Below are positions 22,893-34,679 of a DNA stretch of 64,000 bases, in pieces. How positions within the stretch are numbered: position 1 is the first letter of the stretch; every line of letters begins with the position of its first letter. Made by a program: the position numbers and the translations under genes. The notes under the pieces are model-generated. The model ran no database searches and was not told where the DNA came from. It saw only the letters and a list, made by a program, of their open reading frames with translations. This stretch comes from Stereum hirsutum FP-91666 SS1 (taxonomy: Eukaryota; Basidiomycota; Agaricomycetes; Russulales; Stereaceae): NCBI RefSeq assembly GCF_000264905.1, contig NW_006763134.1, forward strand, positions 282,916-346,915. Reading direction: 5' to 3'.

Positions 22893-25269
22893 ATGGAACT
22901 CCTTCTCGCAACAATCTCTTTGCTGGTGGGCTGCGTCACCGTGTGGCGGTGGTCGCTTTCGACCTCCAGAAATAGTCAACTACCTCCCGGGCCGCCTGGT
23001 CATTGGTTCTGGGGAAACGATTTTCCAAAGAAATTGTAGGTTGCACCACTTCATTCATTCATCTTTTCTGGCTATCGGTTCCTCGTGAAAAACGATATAC
23101 TCGGTATTCAACACGGTATGTAGATCGTTCATCAAGTTCTACGAGTGGTCCAAAGAATACGGGCCAGTATTCTCTTTGCGGAGAGGGAGGCGAGTGATAG
23201 TTGTTGTCAATGGATATAAGGTGCGATTTTCAAAGATTTCAGAAACACTTGTGTACTGACTTCACCTTCGGCGTTTATGTGTGTGGTAGGCTGCCATGGA
23301 CATCTTGGAGAAGGAAGGAGTTTCGTCCGCTGATCGACCTCAGAATATAGCCGCCAGCGACATATTATCAGGTGGAAAGAGGCTGCTATTATTAGGCGTA
23401 GGAGAGCGCTTCCGAAAGTCGCGCAAGTGCGCTGAGTATCGAAACTTCGTCACTTGAATTATTCGCTCACGGATCGTCGGTGACAGGGCACTTCACAAGC
23501 ACCTGTACCCACGGATGGCCGCTTCCTATGAGCCTCTGCAGGCATTCAACGCCAAGATCCTCATCCGTGATATCCTCGACGATGCTGACGACCATTGGGA
23601 GCACGCAAAGCGGTAGCCTTTCCACCAGTCCCGCAACCTTTTGACTGATAATTTACTTATATTCTACTTCGTTCTTGTGCAGATACGCCGGCTCCGTTAT
23701 ATTGTCCCTGACCTATGGGAAACCTTCTCCAAGCAATAAATCCGACCCTAACGTTGCCATCATCAACGAAGGACTCGTCCGCGTTGGAGAGGCCAGCCGT
23801 CCTGGAGCTTACTATGTCGAGCAGCTGCCGTGGTTGAAGTACATCCCATTCTACGGCATGAAGCTCAGAAGATGGCATCGCGAGGAGTTGGCGATGTTCA
23901 GGGAACAATTGAATGGTGTGAGAGATGACATGGTCAGACTCGCGTCAGACTGCCTTCAGAGCACAAATGGCAGCCAATTGACGGATTGACAACCTGCTAT
24001 CTTATAGGCCAAAGGCAAGGCAAGGCCGTCATTTGGGAGGTACCTTGTCGAAAAGCAGGAGAATTTAGGTCTATCGGATGATGAAGCTGCCTACCTCGCC
24101 GGTTCGATGTTTGGCGCGGGCTCCGAAACGGTATGTATAATTGATCACCACCAATTTGTTATTATCTGTTCGCTATACTTAATTTATATCGTGCGCGTAT
24201 GTAGACTGCTTCAGGAATCAGTGTAGTCATCATGGCAGCCGCCTTGTACCCCGAGGCCCAAGCCGCTGTGGCCAGGGAACTGGATAAGGTCGTAGGACCC
24301 GACAGATGTAAGTCTTTCGACGTCTCCGTCTTTATGGATGTCCACTGACGGAGTATTTCTCTTATTGTAGTGCCCTCGTATTCAGATTGGGACCTCCTCC
24401 CTCAGGTCCACGCATTTTATCTCGAAGCGGCTAGGTGGCGACCGGGGGTGGCGGGAGGATTTCAGCATAGCACTACCAAGGATATACTCTGGGTCGGTTC
24501 TCCTTCTCGCATTTTGCAATTTACGACTCTCCTTTTGGCAGACTCATTGGACTAATCTCATATACGCAGAATGGCTATCATATCCCAGCAGGGGCTACGA
24601 TTATTGGGAATCACTGGTGAGTTTTTCGCTCCTTTACGTCGCAAGGACGCAGGATGTCTGGTTGAATGGTGAGTGGCTCTGCAGGGCAATTGGACGTGAC
24701 CCGGAAATATTTCCTGATGGAGATGAGTTTAAATCTGGACGTTGGTTTGATAAGGACGGGAAGGTGAAACCCGACATGAAGGTGAGCCACCGACTGTCCG
24801 TAAGCTACACGGACAATCTGACGGCATCCAATATTTTATTGTACTCTACTAAATCGACACCTAGTTTCCTGCTTTCGGCTTTGGAAGACGGTATATACTT
24901 CTCTTTCTCTTTACGACCCGGCATTCGCACTGATCACATCCTGCAATATTAATGTGAATACAGCATATGCCCTGGAGCCGAGGTTGCGACCAGGTACATC
25001 TCAACACTAGTTCGAGCCAACACTTGCCTTTCAATGAGCCTATGTCTGAAACTGACCCGCATAGATCCATGTTCATCAATACCGCCTTCCTCCTTTGGTC
25101 CTTCCGCATCAAGACAGACCCCAAGCGACCTATCGATACGCTTGCGTTCAGAGAAGGAGTCATCACGCTTCCGCTTCCATTCGCCGTGCAGTTTGAAACG
25201 AGAAGATCGGGCTTGAGGGAGATGTTAAGTATGAACGACGGCGACGACGAAGTCCGCTTTGGGGTATAG
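22893..25269 (+). CDS. Cytochrome P450 (microsomal, metabolic-cluster type)
   Basis: Haem-thiolate monooxygenase of the type common in basidiomycete metabolic clusters (annotated as O-methylsterigmatocystin-oxidoreductase-like in many genomes). The start gives a membrane anchor (MELLLATISLLVGCVTVWRW) and hinge LPPGPPGHW. Following exons read FRKSRKALHKHLYPRMAASY (helix C region), LAGSMFGAGSETTASG (I helix, AGSETT), YLEAARWRP (ExxR as EAAR), FKSGRW and the haem loop FGFGRRICPG. That loop is split by an intron after FGFGRR, near 24890. About eleven introns are needed. One donor after VRDDM (near 23930) is weak and an alternative lies 15 nt upstream. No stop or frameshift was needed anywhere. 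It is convergent with the amidase gene: the stops are only 47 bp apart. Confidence 0.9.
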
Positions 25270-25316
25270 TCTTTGTAATACAACGCATAGATAGACAGCG
25301 ATCACAGTGGGCAATG

Positions 25317-27819
25317 CTACTCAGTCTTTAACGAACTTCCCGCGCCAAACCCTCTCTTTCCCAGCGCCTGGTCCATGACCTTCATCATCTCGACTACCTT
25401 CTCCTCCTGCCACTTCCTCCCCACAAGCTGCACGCCAACAGGCAAGCCCTTCATTGCCTCCACATCATAAAGAGCATACTTGTTCTTCTTCGTCCCATAG
25501 ACCATACGTTCCAAAAGCTGAGAGCCATGGCCGGGACCATCAAACCACTCGTCTGTGAGCTGATCAAGAGACGGATCAAGACGAGTGACGGGGATGCAGC
25601 CAACGGGACTGTCGACAACGTTGTACGTGACAGTAGCGTTCGCTATGGCAGCAACGTACTCCGCACCGCTGAATGTCAACAAAGAAAAAGGATGGTGAAC
25701 AGGGTGGTGATTTTCAGAATAAGGACGAACGTCGAGCACACGAATTCAACTCACCCGTGAGGAAGCGCAGGAACAGGAAGGATAGGCGTGATAATCCCGT
25801 CAAAGCCGTGGTTCATCCAGACCTCCTTGTTCCACTCCCGAGCGAACTCGTTTTTCTCAGCAGTATACTGCCAGTGTTCACTGGTTGTCTTTTTCCTAGA
25901 ATGTACCATGACGCGGGCGAATATGACGTCGCCGATGATATTCCTGACCACCCAAGTAACTAGACTGCGAACGAAGCCTGTGGTGTGTGAGGGTGAGCTG
26001 TGTAGATACATTCGGACAACCAAATCCTTACTCGGAAGCCCTGGAGTTGACAATGCGACTACGCCACTCTTGTCCTAGGTAGATATTAGAATAGGGACGT
26101 GTGAATGTGGAAGTACTCAAACACACCAGTTTGTCTTGACCGAGATTTTTATATATTTCTCGATAACCGTCAGATGAAGCAAGGCCGGAAAATATTTCGA
26201 GAGGACGAGAGGCGGCTGTAGAAATCATCAAGGTTCCTCGTAAATAATGGCTTGGGAAGGTTTTGTTTGGTGAAAAGCCTACGCTGTGGGAGTTCAAACT
26301 CAATGCACTCGTGTCCTTCTCGTCTCAGAGCATCCACAGTCTCCAAGACAGCCCGTCGGCAAACAGGCGAAGCCTTCACGAAGTTATCTGAGGTAGCCGA
26401 AATGGATGTCAGATGCGAAGGGCGGAGAAGAATATTGATTGAGCGTACCCGAGAGAAAGTAACCGAACTTCAGTTTCTTCGGGATGTCGACGTCGCGGTA
26501 AGGCAGCGGTACTGGGAAGTAGTCACCGTCTTCCACTCCAAATGTCAGTCTTGACACTAGTTCAATATCCGCGACCGAGCTATGGACGTAAACAAGTAAG
26601 CCACACTACAGCTACAGACACAACAAACGTGAGGCGCAGAAAAACTCGCCGGCCCATGGGTCCGGCCACATTCCCGACTGCCTCGAAACCAGATGGAGGT
26701 CCTACCAAATCAAAAAAACGGCATCAACACACAATTACGACTTTGTGGCGGAGAAGAGCAAGGGGACAAACCTTTGCTGCCTTCTAGTGCTATCCTCCCA
26801 AAACCAGGTTTCAAGGAGTATATTCCACAAAAGGAAGCGGGGATACGCAAACTTCCAGCTAGATCGGACCCTATACCGACTGCCGCGCCATCTAGGGCGA
26901 GAAGAGCAGCTTCGCCGCCAGATGACCCCCCACATGTATGCAGACTACTCCAGGGATTTGTGGCACGACCCCAAAGGGCGGGATTGCATTCGAAAGTGAG
27001 CATGTGCTGCGAGACCTGATGTCGCCAATTACATTGAATGGAGGGAACGAGCAGACAGATAATTCAGAACACGAACGATCGTCTTTGCTATGATAATAGC
27101 GCCTGCGGTACGAAGCTGCTGGACGATCTGAGGATACAGATTAGCGTGGTAGACAGAAGAAACGGCAAATTGCTCGGTATCTTACAGCTGAATCGCGTGA
27201 GGCTGGTCTGTTGGCCCATTTGGTGAGGCCAAGCGTACTGTCAACGCCCGCGACATCGACTGGACAAAAGTAAACTCTGCTCTAATGGGAAAAAGCGAAA
27301 CCAGATAGAAACTACTTACAGTAGTCCTTGACGCTCATAGGTACGCCGTGTAAGGGACCGACAAGCTTTCTGGTTTCGGCAAATGACTCGTCGAGGTGCT
27401 TGGCTTCCAGACGCGCCTGCTCGAACAACACTGGTATCGCAAATATACCGGTATGGGCTCATAGTCAGAACAACGACAGGAAAGTAATTACCTTCGGTCA
27501 AACAGTTAGTCTTCTCATGCGCCTGTGCCGCTCGGGCAATGTATGCTTCCAATACGTCTGAAGATGTCCACTCGCCCTTCTCGATGTGACGGACGATCTC
27601 ACTAGCTGCAGATGATAAGGTATCCGAATTAAACGCTGAATAGGGCAGAAGAGTACCAGAAGACAGAGATATAAGGATATGAAGGATAGACACACCAGTG
27701 GCACGCAGGTATAACGAATGTTGTGCTGGCACGTAAGCGTTAGCAGTGTCCACATCAGCAGCACGTTTTGCGCGCTTAGAGACGATGATACCATCGTTCG
27801 AAGAATAGAATGGCCACAT
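25317..27819 (-). CDS. Amidase-signature hydrolase (fatty-acid-amide-hydrolase/acetamidase type)
   Basis: Ser-cisSer-Lys amide hydrolase. Reading from the start MWPFYSSNDG, the lysine motif is GVPMSVKD (near 27320), followed by DVAGVDSTLGLTKWANRPA. The serine cluster is GGSSGGE and the nucleophile region is GSDLAGSLRIPASFCG (26830-26930). Then come GFEAVGNVAGPMGRSVAD, FSGLASSDGYREIYKNLG and WMNHGFDGIITPILPVPALP. Near the C-terminus, TVTYNVVDSPVGCIPVT and GLPVGVQLVGRKWQEE are typical of FAAH-like fungal amidases. Over ten introns are present. One of them, 26649-26580, must be spliced as a GC-AG intron to keep frame (exon ...CCG, donor gcgagt). All catalytic residues are present. Neighbours are a P450 on one side and an acyl-CoA ligase on the other, so release of an acid from an amide followed by CoA activation is conceivable. 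Confidence 0.9.
26580..26649 (-). other. GC-AG intron in the amidase gene
   Basis: The exon ends GPMG plus CG, the intron begins gcgagt and ends catag, and the next exon completes the codon to give RSVADIELV, which matches the conserved amidase sequence. The nearest GT donor, two bases further in, would shift the frame and hit a stop within a few codons. Confidence 0.75.
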
Positions 27820-28416
27820 TTGGCAGGTAGGATGTTGGGAGAATTAGAGCACAGGTTAATGATGCCGCGAGAATGCCTCGTAGTACGAGCTCGATGTCAA
27901 TGCCAATGTCGTTATATAGGGAAACTGTTCGTCGAGCTAATTCCATTTTCATGACTTTGAGTTTACAGTCATACTGGCGTCACCATACTCGTTATGTTCG
28001 AATCGGGTTTAACCCTCGGGACCTTGGGTAGGACCATGGACGAACCCTTTGGTAGATGTGATCAGGAGACAATCCGGTGGACCGCGATGGAGAGCTTGTG
28101 GAGAACAATGTGTCATTTTCCTCCATTGGCAGAAAGGAAGGAAGGAAGGAAGGAAGTTATCAAAACGGCAGTGTTCACTACCCAGAGGTGGCTAAACTTT
28201 TTCGACCGGTTCCACGGCGGAAAAAAAGGACCACTACAGTACTGGAACTGGCGTGAGGCGGATAGTAGTGACATTTTGGTAAAATGGTCTCGTCAGCGGC
28301 CCTTTCGGCGGACTTTGAATGCAGCAGGCACATGCCGAGTTTCATTTGGTGTTGTTCTCTGTGGCAGCATCATCGTTAAAAACTCGTAGATATACGAAAT
28401 CAAAACAGAGTCATGC
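27820..28416. other. Intergenic region upstream of the amidase
   Basis: 597 bp between the acyl-CoA ligase stop and the amidase start, both on the minus strand. It holds a short GGAA repeat (28137-28154) and no recognisable gene. Confidence 0.55.
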
Positions 28417-30844
28417 TCAGAGCTTGGCCTCAGTACATGAGCCCTCATTATACTGCTCAACCAACACCCTCCGAAGCTTCTTTCCCGTTGGCAGCTTGGG
28501 AATCTATACCGCAGAGAACCGACCAACACAAATCAACTTTTAGCACTCTATGGCAGCGTGCCACTCACCTCACGAACTATCTCGAACCCTCCCCTTAACC
28601 ACTTGTGTTTACTTAGTTTGTCTTCTGTCCAGCTCTTGAGCGTGGCGATAACGTCCTCCACTGGACGATGGCGTCCGTTCTCAGAGAGGATGATCCATGC
28701 TCGTGGTGTCTTCTCGTCAATAGCAGAGCGGCCGCCACCTCTCGAGCTGCGATGACTGACACCAGCTACTACGACATCGGTGACAAGCTTGTCGGGATGG
28801 TCGAGAATAATATCTTCAATCTCGTTGGGGGCCACTTGCTGGCCAGAGACTTTGAAAGTATCCTACGTGAGCAAGGTTTTAGAAGTGTTCAGTCAAATAG
28901 ACGCAGACAGGAGCGAAACTCGTCACCTTCACTCTATCAATATAGCTAAGCGGAGATCAGCAAGTAGAAAAGAACGCACTTGATCTACTGAAAGGAGAAA
29001 CCTACAAGAACCTTCCCGCTTCGTCCGCTCTAAACCTGTCCCCTGTTTTGAGCCATCTTCCTACGTACGAGCCGTCCTCTAAGGTAACAAATGTCTCCCG
29101 AGTAGCTTCCTCGTTTCCCCGATATCCCAGCACGACATTCGGACCCTTCACCCAGAGTTCTCCAGGTTCATGGTACCCAGCCTCCGTGCCATCTTCACGG
29201 ACGATACGAGCTTCCATGCCACAGAGCAATATACCCGTCATACCACGTACAGGATCGACGGTGGAGTTGAAGATTCCAGGAATTGAAGTCGCGATGCATG
29301 TTACGGTCTGGTTTGAAACGATGTAAGCATATAGATATACGAGGACGAGGATGACGATGAAGTGAGGGACTGACACATTCCGACATCCCGTACGCTTTGG
29401 GCAAAATGAACGGTTAGCTCAATTCGTCGGGGTGACAAGATGGGATTGATGAGAATTACCTTCCCAAGGTTGAGCCAGCGGCGCCTTTCCTTGAAACTTG
29501 TCCCTTAGCTCGACCGGAAGATGTGCAGCAGCGGTCCCTATCGACGCCACACTAGTGAAATCGGCGGTACCGAACTTGGGTGAGTTAAGCAGTTGATTGA
29601 CAATCGTAGGCACGAGGAATAGATGCGACACTCGATATCTATATTATCCGCACTTAGATGGTTAGCATGGGAGAGGTCAGTACGGCATCAAGTGACAGAC
29701 CTTGAAATCGCGTCCACCAGGAGGTCCAGGTTATACTTCGGCATGATAATAGCTGTCTGGGGCGTCAAGAGAATACGGAGAATAAAGCCGTGAAGAGCGG
29801 CGGTGTGGTACATCGGCAGAACACATATTCCGACAGTCACTCCTTCGGGAGTGTTAGGAGGAGAGGGCTAAGGAAATGCGAAGATGAGTGAAGATAAAAG
29901 CATGGTATAAGAGTTGTCATTACTGGTGCGACTTTGGACAATTCAGCGAGCATGTAAGCCGGCTGGAGGGCGGCATAGCATAGGTTTCTGTGCGAGACCA
30001 TTACAGCTAGAGCGAGTCATGAAATCAAAATAATGTAGGGGTTTATTCAAGGACCGCTTACCTTTGGGAAGACCACCTGGTGCCAGAAGTATTATAGATA
30101 GTAAGCGAAGAGGCTGGTTACGACTTACTGGTCCCACTCGAGAACACCAGATAGGCCAAGGTATCGTCCCTTACAGCACACGACTTTAGCTTCTCCGCCA
30201 TCAATTGTGCTCCTTTCCTCCTCGCGCTATCGATTATGTCGCCAAGACAGATTCTATCGACAGCTCTTCCTTGAAGAATATATATCTTATCCTCAGGCAG
30301 GCCCCATGTCTTGCATCCGCTCAATGCCTGAGGAAGCAGCCTTGGGCTAACGAAGAGGTGAGACAGTTTGCAAATGTGAGCGAGCGCATTGAGTTCGGAT
30401 TGGGTCGACTGCGCGGGAAGAAGGGCAAATGGGACGCCAATCTTGAGAAGGGACCAGACCAGTACCGGGAATTCCTACACGTGAATTAGCCATACCTGGT
30501 CAGCTAAACGCTTTTGGCCTACAAGCGATACTCGAGACCATGCACTGCTAACATACCAGACAATTCTCGCTCAAAATCCCCACAATTTCTCCATCACCGG
30601 CGTTTTCCTCTTGTCCTTTCAACCCTAGCCCTCCATCACGAAGACCAGCCTTGAGCCCGACCGCCGCATGCTCGAATCTGTCGATGAACTCCCGTCTCCT
30701 GATCTCTTCACCGGTGTTAGCATTGATGTAAACTTTGCAGTTCGGGAAACTTCCGACTTCGGGTCGGTCAAGAGCAAAGTCTACGTAGTTCTTCGGTGGA
30801 AGCTGTGGTATAGGTGGGTAGAGCGAACGATAGTACATTCTCAA
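28417..30844 (-). CDS. AMP-binding acyl-CoA ligase (4-coumarate-CoA-ligase-like)
   Basis: ANL-superfamily enzyme that adenylates a carboxylic acid and transfers it to CoA. The N-terminus reads (MR)MYYRSLYPPIPQLPPKNY, so the start may be 30844 or the second Met at 30838. The P-loop-like motif spans an intron as FSSGTSGLPK (near 30060-30140). Downstream are FLVPTIVNQLLNSPKF, YGMSE (A5 motif, near 29390), GELWVKGPNVVLGY, WLKTGD (A7) and APNEIEDIILDHP (A8 region). The C-terminal catalytic lysine motif is IPKLPTGKKLRR, followed by a stop at 28417-28419. About ten short introns are needed. No peroxisomal SKL-type ending is seen (it ends EAKL). The substrate could be aromatic or aliphatic; the neighbouring amidase and ring hydroxylases make an aromatic acid a reasonable guess. 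Confidence 0.9.
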
Positions 30845-31405
30845 GAACTAAAGAGTCAGATGCGAGAGATAGAGGCGAGAGAGGCTCTGGCAATGTCCAT
30901 CAGCGGGATTGCCGAAGTTCGCGGGACGCCATAGAACAAGTTTAGACGTTTATAACGTTAGCGGGTCATGCACAGATCCCTCTTAACGTCAACCCCGAGT
31001 CGGATATGTCGGTTACCATTTCATGACCGAGTGGTGGCATCACAAAGAGATGGGTTAGATCGGAGTTTCAAACTTGAACATGGGATTGACAAGGGACCAG
31101 TCTTGTGGCGAACAAGTGGCGAACGCTCGGGCACTTGGACAACAGCACTGTGCCGGTGAACGTGCAAGTCTACGGATGACCGACCGGGGGAGTTATAACA
31201 CATGTACAGAAAGAATTGGTAGTATTTTGTGTGTATAGTTTACATATGACGATGCATCCTAACTGAGATGGAGACGATAGTAGATAGATAATGCTTAGCT
31301 CAACGTACAACACTCGATATGCCTGCTGTTTTCCGTATTGGTTCAAACGATCTCCGCATAGGCCCAGATAAAGCACCTTGCGTATGCACTAGAAACGAGG
31401 AAGAA
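30845..31405. other. Intergenic region between ligase and fuconate dehydratase
   Basis: 561 bp, containing the promoter of the ligase and the 3' flank of the dehydratase. No gene was seen. Confidence 0.55.
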
Positions 31406-33423
31406 CTACTGGGCAGCCTTCGCCTTCGCCGCACCAACCCAATACGACCCGTTCGGATACTCGAACTCTGCGAAACTCGACTTGACCATCTCGATACTGT
31501 AGCATAAACACAAAGGTCAGCATCAGTAAGAGGGTTCGGCGACGAGTGATGTACCTATAGCCCTCCTCGGGGTTGCTAGGTACGTTGTAGCGGCCTTTGG
31601 AATTGATGGAGCAAGGGTAGAGGAAGTGTTCATGGAGGTGGTCCACAAACTCTAAAACGTTACGTTCCATGGTGCCCGAAACAGCAATGTAGTCGATCAA
31701 ACTAGTAAGTAAATAAAAATGAGCGAAAGACAGGGACCGTAAGCGAAGATTTTGGGCCGTACCTCAAGTGGATAACATATTCACAGAGTCCAACACCACC
31801 AGCATGAGGACATACAGGAACGCCAAACCTGAAAGCAAAGGTACTATCAGTATCAAGTATACCGCACAATGAGGGCAAACTGATCGTACTTTGCGGCCAT
31901 CAACAGGACACTCAACACTTCACTGACACCGGCGAGACGGCATGAGTCGATCTGGCACACATCGATAGCCTCGGCCTGGAGAAGTTGTTTGAACACCATT
32001 CTGTTGTGTGCGTGCTCGCCAGTCGCCACACCAATTCCGTATGGTTTAAGGGCCTTGCGAATTGCTGCGTGTCCGAGTATATCGTCGGGTGCTGTTGGCT
32101 CCTCAATAAACCTATAATCGAAAAGTGAGAACTTCAACCTCGAAAGAACGAGTAGAGGGAAAGAATGACCAAGGCTTGAGCTCAGCAAGAGATGCTGTCC
32201 AGTCGATAGCCTCCTTCACGTCCCATACCTGGTTGGCATCGATCATGAATACCGAACCAGTGGGGCCAGCATTCTTCCCGACGAGTGATGGATCACTAGG
32301 CTCTCGTGGTTTATGGCCCTCGGGAAGCCATTGAGGGTCGTCGACGATGGAACGAATGATCTTGCCACGGCGAAGATCAGAGGCACGGTCGCCACCAACC
32401 TTCATCTTGAAGTGGTTGAATCCGGAAGCGACGGCTTCCTTGGTCAGTCTCGCAACCTTTTCGTCAGAATAACCCATCCAGCCGGCTGAAGTGACGTAGG
32501 CGGGGTATCTGAAAATGACTTGGTATTGAATACAATTAGGACGTAAGAAAGATGGCAAAGTTACTCACCCGAGCTCACGGACCTTTGACTCACGTTCCTT
32601 CTTCGTCGCCTCCTTCGTCTTCAACATCTCCAACGCCTCCTCACGTGTGATGGCATCGGTGATGTACCGGAAGGCGGCGGAGTTTACTAACTCTTCCTGA
32701 GGGAGTAAGAAAAATGTTGGACGCAGAACATATCAGATCAGAATAAAACAAAAACGCACTGGAGTCATATCGACCACAAGCTTCCACAGAGGCTTTTTCC
32801 TCGAGCGTGCGTAAAGATCCCACAACGCATTGTCGACCGCACCGGTGGCAATATGGATCACGCCCTTCTCTGGACCGATCCTAGATCACAGGAACTGGTA
32901 TTAGAATAGAAAACCATCAGAAGATAGAGATGAATACAGCTGACCATCGCAGCTGAGAGTCTGCAACGAGGTATTCCCATGTTTTGCCCATATTGGCGAA
33001 TAGGGGCTCGATTTCCTTCCCGACGAGGCGATTTGCGACCTCTTTAATAGCCGCACAAACCTAATACGTGCATCAGATAATATTGACAGCACTCTCCTGT
33101 TGAGTTTTAGAACGACGTACGATATCGTTTCCTCTTCCGATAGTGAAGGTCAAACCGTGGCCACTGAGTTCCGGAGATGAGGTGTAGAGAGTAACATATG
33201 CCGCAGAGTAGTCGCAATCGGTATTCCTGTATCTTTGAATCAGTACCAAATCGCTACTAGAGCACAAGATTGGACATACATCGCATCTGTACCATCCCCC
33301 GACAATGACGTCGGGAAACGGACATCTACCATCATCAACCAAGAGTGTCAGTATTCTCTTGACAATACTAAACATAATGTATTTATTACCGTGCATCTCA
33401 AAGTGGGTGATCTTGGTGGCCAT
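31406..33423 (-). CDS. L-fuconate dehydratase (enolase superfamily, ENOSF1-like)
   Basis: Dehydrates L-fuconate or a related sugar acid to its 2-keto-3-deoxy form. The N-terminus [20 protein letters not shown] and GDGTDAM are typical of the family. The barrel carries all expected residues: lysine pair FKMKVGGD, metal ligands in [20 protein letters not shown] and [10 protein letters not shown], then [13 protein letters not shown], and the catalytic histidine in [12 protein letters not shown]. The C-terminal segment reads [20 protein letters not shown], ending at a TAG at 31406-31408. About nine introns interrupt it; the first exon is 34 nt. Sugar-acid breakdown does not fit obviously with the amide and aromatic enzymes beside it. 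It is divergent from the first FAD monooxygenase. Confidence 0.94.
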
Positions 33424-34679
33424 CGTAGTCAAAGACGGGATAGACTGAGACGGTAGAAGAGAAGAAAGAGTAGGAGCAAATCGTGGACGACATGACGGAG
33501 TGAGAGTCTGTTTATAACCGACCTCTAATTGCACACATCCCCTCCGGACCGCCCGGCCCACAACACCGCAGACAGATGTGGTCGGGATGGCCGGTCCGGG
33601 AGTTGATTCGGACTTTCTCAAATACGCCACCCATTGTGGCCAAATGTTCGTCTCTTCCTTCACCTCCGTCCCCCACGAGCTTCCACCCGCTCTCAGTCTC
33701 AGAACTGGCAGATAGACGACTTTAGTATCGCTAGCAGTCTCAAGATGTGTGGGAATGTCTTATGATCAAATCGCTGTGTGCCCACTGGTAAGCCACATTC
33801 AAAAGCGGCTTATTTTTTCAGCCTCCAGATTCAAAGTGAAAAAGCCCGTCGGTGCACTTGCATGTGCATCGTCGGGTCCATAAATACCACCGTACGGCCC
33901 GCTTACTGGCCGCATTCGTACATCCTGACCGCCAGCAAATTCTTTCATGTTACAGAGTGTTACAGACGACGTCCTTCGTTGCATGTGCTGTGATTAGCAG
34001 ATGGGGACGGACGTTGTACCACAACTGAACCAGTACCGTGAGTCCTGACTCATCCTTAAAGAGACTTGTACTAAAATTCATGTGCAAAACGTAGCATTAC
34101 AGCCTGCCAGTAAGTATGCCGAAATGAATACAGCGACATGAGGAGCAAGAAAATGATAGACTCGCCTACAGTGCACTGTCATGTATGCCACCCTTTCTCG
34201 GGCCCTGGAGGTACACTATCACGGTAGTGGTACTGGCGGTGGCGGGAAATCAGTAAACGGAGCAGTGCACGGCTGTCGGCGACTACGATCGCTGGCAAAG
34301 CAATCTTGAAGCAATCCTTTCTCTCACCACTCCATCCTCTTCCTTCCTTCCTTCGATCCAAAGTTCACAGGGATCGACTGGCCGCAACGTCTCACATTCC
34401 ATGACGCCCTCGTCGATTCAAGGACATCCTTGGCTGGCTGACTATATAACGCGTTACACCTGCTTAGTAGGCTGCCGCTGGTGCTCGCTGGGGCAACTTA
34501 CTCTGCGTGGCAATGTGAGAATAGAACCGTAATCCTTGCTGATTGCAAGAAACTCCTACTGGCTGAAAGTCATCGTACTTCTCTCGGATAACCCACATTC
34601 GGGGCACGACCACCGGAGAGCCCGGTTACGTTGTTCGATGCACTCTTTATAAGCTTCTCAGAACTGTTCGATATCCTCA
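33424..34679. other. Divergent promoter region (fuconate dehydratase / FAD monooxygenase 1)
   Basis: 1256 bp without a recognisable gene between two divergent starts. TATA-like sequences are ctatataac at 34441-34449 and tttataagc at 34646-34654 on the monooxygenase side, and ttataaac (minus strand, about 33505-33515) on the dehydratase side. These are suggestive only. Confidence 0.5.

Noticed and set aside
27985..28025. Possible tRNA B-box (gttcgaatcggg)
   Set aside because: No matching A-box or cloverleaf could be formed around it.
27820..28416. Frame at 27994-28389 considered as a small gene between amidase and ligase
   Set aside because: It spans a GGAA microsatellite and shows no domain or codon signature.
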